Source of the DNA: an uncultured Christensenella sp.
Lineage (GTDB): Bacteria; Bacillota; Clostridia; Christensenellales; UBA1242
Reading direction: 5' to 3'
DNA length: 5,574 nt
NCBI GenBank assembly: GCA_949293925.1
Contig: CASFFI010000086.1
Span: 1 to 5,574 of the forward strand
The notes beneath the pieces were generated by a model. It was given only the letters and a program-made list of their open reading frames with translations. It did not search any database and was not told the origin of the DNA. Every line of letters starts with the position of its first letter. Position 1 is the first letter of the stretch. Shown here in pieces: positions 5,350-5,574 of this stretch. The position numbers were made by a program, and so were the translations under genes.

Positions 5350-5376
5350 GACAAACATTTTTTATTTAGTTATAAT
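5348..5376 (+). promoter_or_regulatory. Perfect-consensus promoter of the tRNA genes
   Basis: TTGACA (5348-5353) and TATAAT (5371-5376) are separated by exactly 17 bases, the ideal housekeeping promoter, as expected for stable RNA genes. The predicted start is G5383, 12 bases before the mature 5' end of tRNA-Ala. The second tRNA-like sequence is probably on the same transcript, as no good separate promoter is visible before it. Confidence 0.85.
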
Positions 5377-5394
5377 AATTTTGCATTTGGTTAT

Positions 5395-5471
5395 GGGGGT
5401 ATAGCTCAGTTGGCTAGAGCACCTGCCTTGCAAGCAGGGGGTCTGCGGTTCGAATCCGCATATCTCCACCA
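5395..5471 (+). tRNA. tRNA-Ala, anticodon UGC, with encoded CCA
   Basis: A full cloverleaf is visible. The 7-bp acceptor stem (5395-5401 with 5461-5467) has two G-U pairs. The D arm is GCTC...GAGC. The anticodon stem CCTGC/GCAGG (5422-5426, 5434-5438) encloses the loop CTTGCAA with anticodon TGC at 5429-5431. A 5-base variable loop GGGTC and a T arm TGCGG-TTCGAAT-CCGCA follow. The discriminator is A5468, and the CCA end is encoded at 5469-5471. It reads GCA and, through wobble, other alanine codons. Confidence 0.98.
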
Positions 5472-5523
5472 ATGCAATTTTATTATTTGACAGATGATAA
5501 AGTCGTTAAAACATTATATATAA

Positions 5524-5574
5524 TGGAATGTAGCTCAGTCGGTTAGAGCACCACCCTGATAAGGTGTATTTGAC
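5524..5574 (+). tRNA. tRNA-Ile-like (anticodon GAU), partial at window end and atypical
   Basis: TAGCTCAGT-GG-TAGAGCACC is shared with the preceding tRNA-Ala, and the loop CTGATAA (5546-5552) gives anticodon GAT at 5548-5550, read as isoleucine. The T arm and 3' acceptor strand lie beyond the window. Counting seven acceptor bases back from the TA at positions 8-9 gives a 5' end of T5524, unusual for a bacterial tRNA. The anticodon stem CCACC/GGTGT has a C-U mismatch at its outer pair. The variable region ATTTG departs from the usual GGGTC-like pattern and lacks the usual pyrimidine at position 48. It may be a real but divergent tRNA, a decaying copy, or affected by sequence error at the edge. 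Confidence 0.6.

Noticed and set aside
5487..5524. Separate promoter for the second tRNA (TTGACA 5487-5492, TATAAT 5519-5524)
   Set aside because: The spacer is 26 bases, and the -10 box touches the tRNA 5' end, so transcription would start inside the tRNA.

Overview
The window looks like chromosomal DNA from a low-GC (AT-rich) Bacillota, most likely a Clostridia-type anaerobe. The evidence is the strong A/T codon bias, the AGGAGG-type ribosome binding sites, Gram-positive gene sets (Mini-ribonuclease III next to a SpoU-type RlmB, a SigH-type sigma factor, dnaX-ybaB-recR), and the rubrerythrin, an oxidative-stress protein of anaerobes. No genus can be named from the sequence alone. The standard code with TAA, TAG and TGA stops fits every gene.

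Layout. Bases 2-244 are the 3' end of a rubrerythrin gene, closed by a strong intrinsic terminator at 264-297. Bases 298-464 hold no conventional gene. On the minus strand they carry a perfect-consensus promoter (409-436) and a 20-codon reading frame (329-391), so a short transcript could run back into the same, apparently bidirectional, terminator. A minus-strand gene at 465-956 encodes an unrecognised 163-residue protein with two membrane segments. It has its own promoter and terminator. Its promoter is divergent from that of the main operon, and its -35/-10 spacer contains a perfect 21-bp palindrome (988-1008).

Bases 1063-5318 form one tightly packed plus-strand operon: mrnC, rlmB, sigH, dnaX, ybaB/ebfC, recR. 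Neighbouring genes overlap or lie at most 14 bases apart, and ribosome binding sites are embedded in the upstream genes. It combines an rRNA maturation/modification pair, an alternative sigma factor, the DNA polymerase III clamp-loader subunit and a recombination-repair pair. It reads as a fusion of two neighbourhoods that are separate in Bacillus subtilis (mrnC-rlmB-yacP-sigH and dnaX-yaaK-recR), without yacP.

The operon ends in an AT-rich hairpin (5317-5349) that touches the -35 box of a perfect TTGACA-17-TATAAT promoter. That promoter drives tRNA-Ala(UGC) at 5395-5471. A second tRNA-like sequence, apparently tRNA-Ile(GAU) with several atypical positions, is cut off by the window end.

The window is mostly housekeeping. 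The points that deserve a second look are the apparently leaderless GTG start of mrnC, the palindromic operator in the divergent promoter region, the tiny minus-strand transcription unit at about 260-436, the phased poly-A slippery sites in the dnaX linker, and the odd second tRNA.
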